Positions 50,311 to 51,157 of a stretch of 51,157 nt of DNA are shown here, piece after piece; within the stretch, counting starts at the first letter, position 1; the number at the start of each line of letters is the position of its first letter. The stretch spans positions 1 to 51,157 of the forward strand of contig PLTN01000145.1 of NCBI GenBank assembly GCA_003164495.1. Direction: 5' to 3'. Source of the DNA: Vulcanimicrobiota bacterium. Its GTDB lineage: Bacteria > Vulcanimicrobiota > Vulcanimicrobiia > Vulcanimicrobiales > Vulcanimicrobiaceae. The position numbers and the translations under genes are program-made. The notes beneath the pieces are model-generated. The model did no database searches. It was not told the origin of the DNA and saw nothing but the letters and a program-made list of their open reading frames with translations.

Positions 50311-51157
50311 GGATCTCGCGCGAACAGTACGCCCGGCTCTACGGTCCGACGGCCGGCGACCGCCTGCGGCTCGCCGACACCGAGTTGATCGTCGAGATCG
50401 AACGCGATCTCACCGGCTACGGCGACGAACTGAGCTTCGGCGGCGGCAAGGTCATTCGCGACGCGATGGGTCAGCATCCGTCGATCTCGCGCGCGGAAGG
50501 CGCCCTCGACACCGTGATCACCAACGCGATCGTCATCGACGCCGGCGGGATCTACAAAGCCGACATCGGCTTGCGCGACGGACGCATCGCCGGCATCGGC
50601 AAAGCCGGCAATCCCTACATCATGGATGGTATCACGCCGGGCATGATCGTCGGCGCGACGACCGAAGCGATCGCCGGCGAAAACCTCATCGTCACCGCCG
50701 GCGCGATCGACACGCACATCCACTTCATCTCGCCGCAACAGGTCACGGCAGCGATCGGCAGCGGCGTGACGACGATGATCGGCGGCGGTACCGGACCCGC
50801 TTCGGGCACGAACGCAACGACGTGCACGCCCGGCGCGTGGCATCTCGACCAGATGCTGCTGGCAACCGAGTCGCTGCCGGTGAACGTCGGTTTTCTCGGC
50901 AAGGGCAATGCGACCGGACTCGCGCCGCTGCGCGAGCAGATCGATGCCGGTTGCCTGGGACTGAAGCTGCACGAAGACTGGGGTTCGACGCCGCGCGCGA
51001 TCGACGCCGCGCTCACGGCGGCCGACGAAGCCGACGTGCAAGTGGCGATTCACACCGACACGCTCAACGAGATGGGTTTTCTCGAAGAGACGATTCGCGC
51101 CATCGCGGGGCGCACGATCCACACCTATCACACCGAAGGCGCGGGCGGCGGCCACGC
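50307..51157 (+). CDS. ureC: Urease alpha subunit, N-terminal part
   Basis: The first 283 codons of UreC, cut by the window edge. The protein carries the active nickel-site elements: DTHIHF (two nickel His), the carbamylated Lys in [17 protein letters not shown] and [12 protein letters not shown]. It hydrolyses the urea released by allantoate and ureidoglycolate breakdown to ammonia and CO2. ATGA overlap with ureB. Accessory genes ureDEFG would be expected downstream. Confidence 0.96.
   Translation, partial: MRISREQYARLYGPTAGDRLRLADTELIVEIERDLTGYGDELSFGGGKVIRDAMGQHPSISRAEGALDTVITNAIVIDAGGIYKADIGLRDGRIAGIGKAGNPYIMDGITPGMIVGATTEAIAGENLIVTAGAIDTHIHFISPQQVTAAIGSGVTTMIGGGTGPASGTNATTCTPGAWHLDQMLLATESLPVNVGFLGKGNATGLAPLREQIDAGCLGLKLHEDWGSTPRAIDAALTAADEADVQVAIHTDTLNEMGFLEETIRAIAGRTIHTYHTEGAGGGH

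Noticed and set aside
1-51157. CRISPR arrays, phage genes, integrases, insertion sequences, tRNA or rRNA genes
   Set aside because: No regularly spaced repeats, no recognisable mobile-element proteins and no cloverleaf-capable segments were found on reading both strands.

Overview
The window is 51 kb of GC-rich bacterial chromosome carrying about 49 protein genes, most of them tightly packed with 1-4 bp start/stop overlaps. The gene content points to an aerobic, diderm, heterotrophic bacterium: a bc-type complex (cytochrome b plus Rieske), oxygen-dependent haem synthesis (hemF), System II cytochrome c maturation, a Tat system, a TonB-dependent receptor and oxygenases. I see no phylogenetic marker that fixes the lineage. 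The style (high GC, carboxypeptidase-regulatory TonB receptor, long runs of overlapping genes) would fit a poorly cultured phylum such as Candidatus Eremiobacterota, but that is inference only. There are no phage, integrase, transposase, tRNA, rRNA or CRISPR signals.

Region 1 (1-12.5 kb) is a respiratory-chain construction island. It holds the start of cytochrome b and a Tat-exported Rieske protein, SelO, a membrane-anchored cytochrome c, a hemE-hemF-hemH-hemY operon, and the opposing run ubiE/menG - polyprenyl diphosphate synthase - tatA - tatC - resB/ccs1 - ccsA. Haem, quinone, export of folded Fe-S protein and haem attachment are encoded side by side. Region 2 (12.6-26 kb) is mixed housekeeping: PLD-like protein, GMC oxidoreductase, TatD, malonyl-CoA decarboxylase, GNAT, MetG, RsmI, a phosphodiesterase, two tandem isochorismatase-like hydrolases, a helicase and a cysteate/threonine-synthase-like PLP enzyme. 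Within it, a non-coding stretch (20.42-20.63 kb) has a consensus -35 box, a three-way-junction-like fold and mutually exclusive antiterminator and terminator helices. It looks like an undescribed attenuator or riboswitch, or else a terminated small RNA.

Region 3 (26.1-37.3 kb) is a same-strand block: periplasmic binding protein, PhyH-type dioxygenase, TonB-dependent receptor, isopenicillin-N-synthase-like 2OG oxygenase, NCS1 nucleobase permease, a second paralogous 2OG oxygenase, alpha/beta hydrolase, a second binding protein and a luciferase-like flavin monooxygenase. No ABC permease or ATPase is present. It reads as an outer-membrane-to-cytosol uptake and oxidation route for a small, possibly heterocyclic, compound. 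I do not recognise it as a described pathway.

Region 4 (37.3-51.2 kb) is a purine-to-urea pathway: AzgA-type purine permease, adenosine/adenine deaminase, PuuE allantoinase, allantoate amidohydrolase, a stand-alone allophanate-hydrolase C-terminal-domain protein, a small double-CxxC protein, HIU hydrolase, membrane cytochrome-type urate oxidase PuuD, OHCU decarboxylase, 8-oxoguanine/guanine deaminase, a two-gene xanthine dehydrogenase with an inverted FAD-[2Fe-2S] fusion, and ureABC (ureC runs off the end). Together these would turn purine bases into urate, allantoin, urea and finally ammonia. The ureidoglycolate step is the one without an obvious enzyme. The NCS1 permease and oxygenases next door suggest that Region 3 may feed the same nitrogen-scavenging metabolism.
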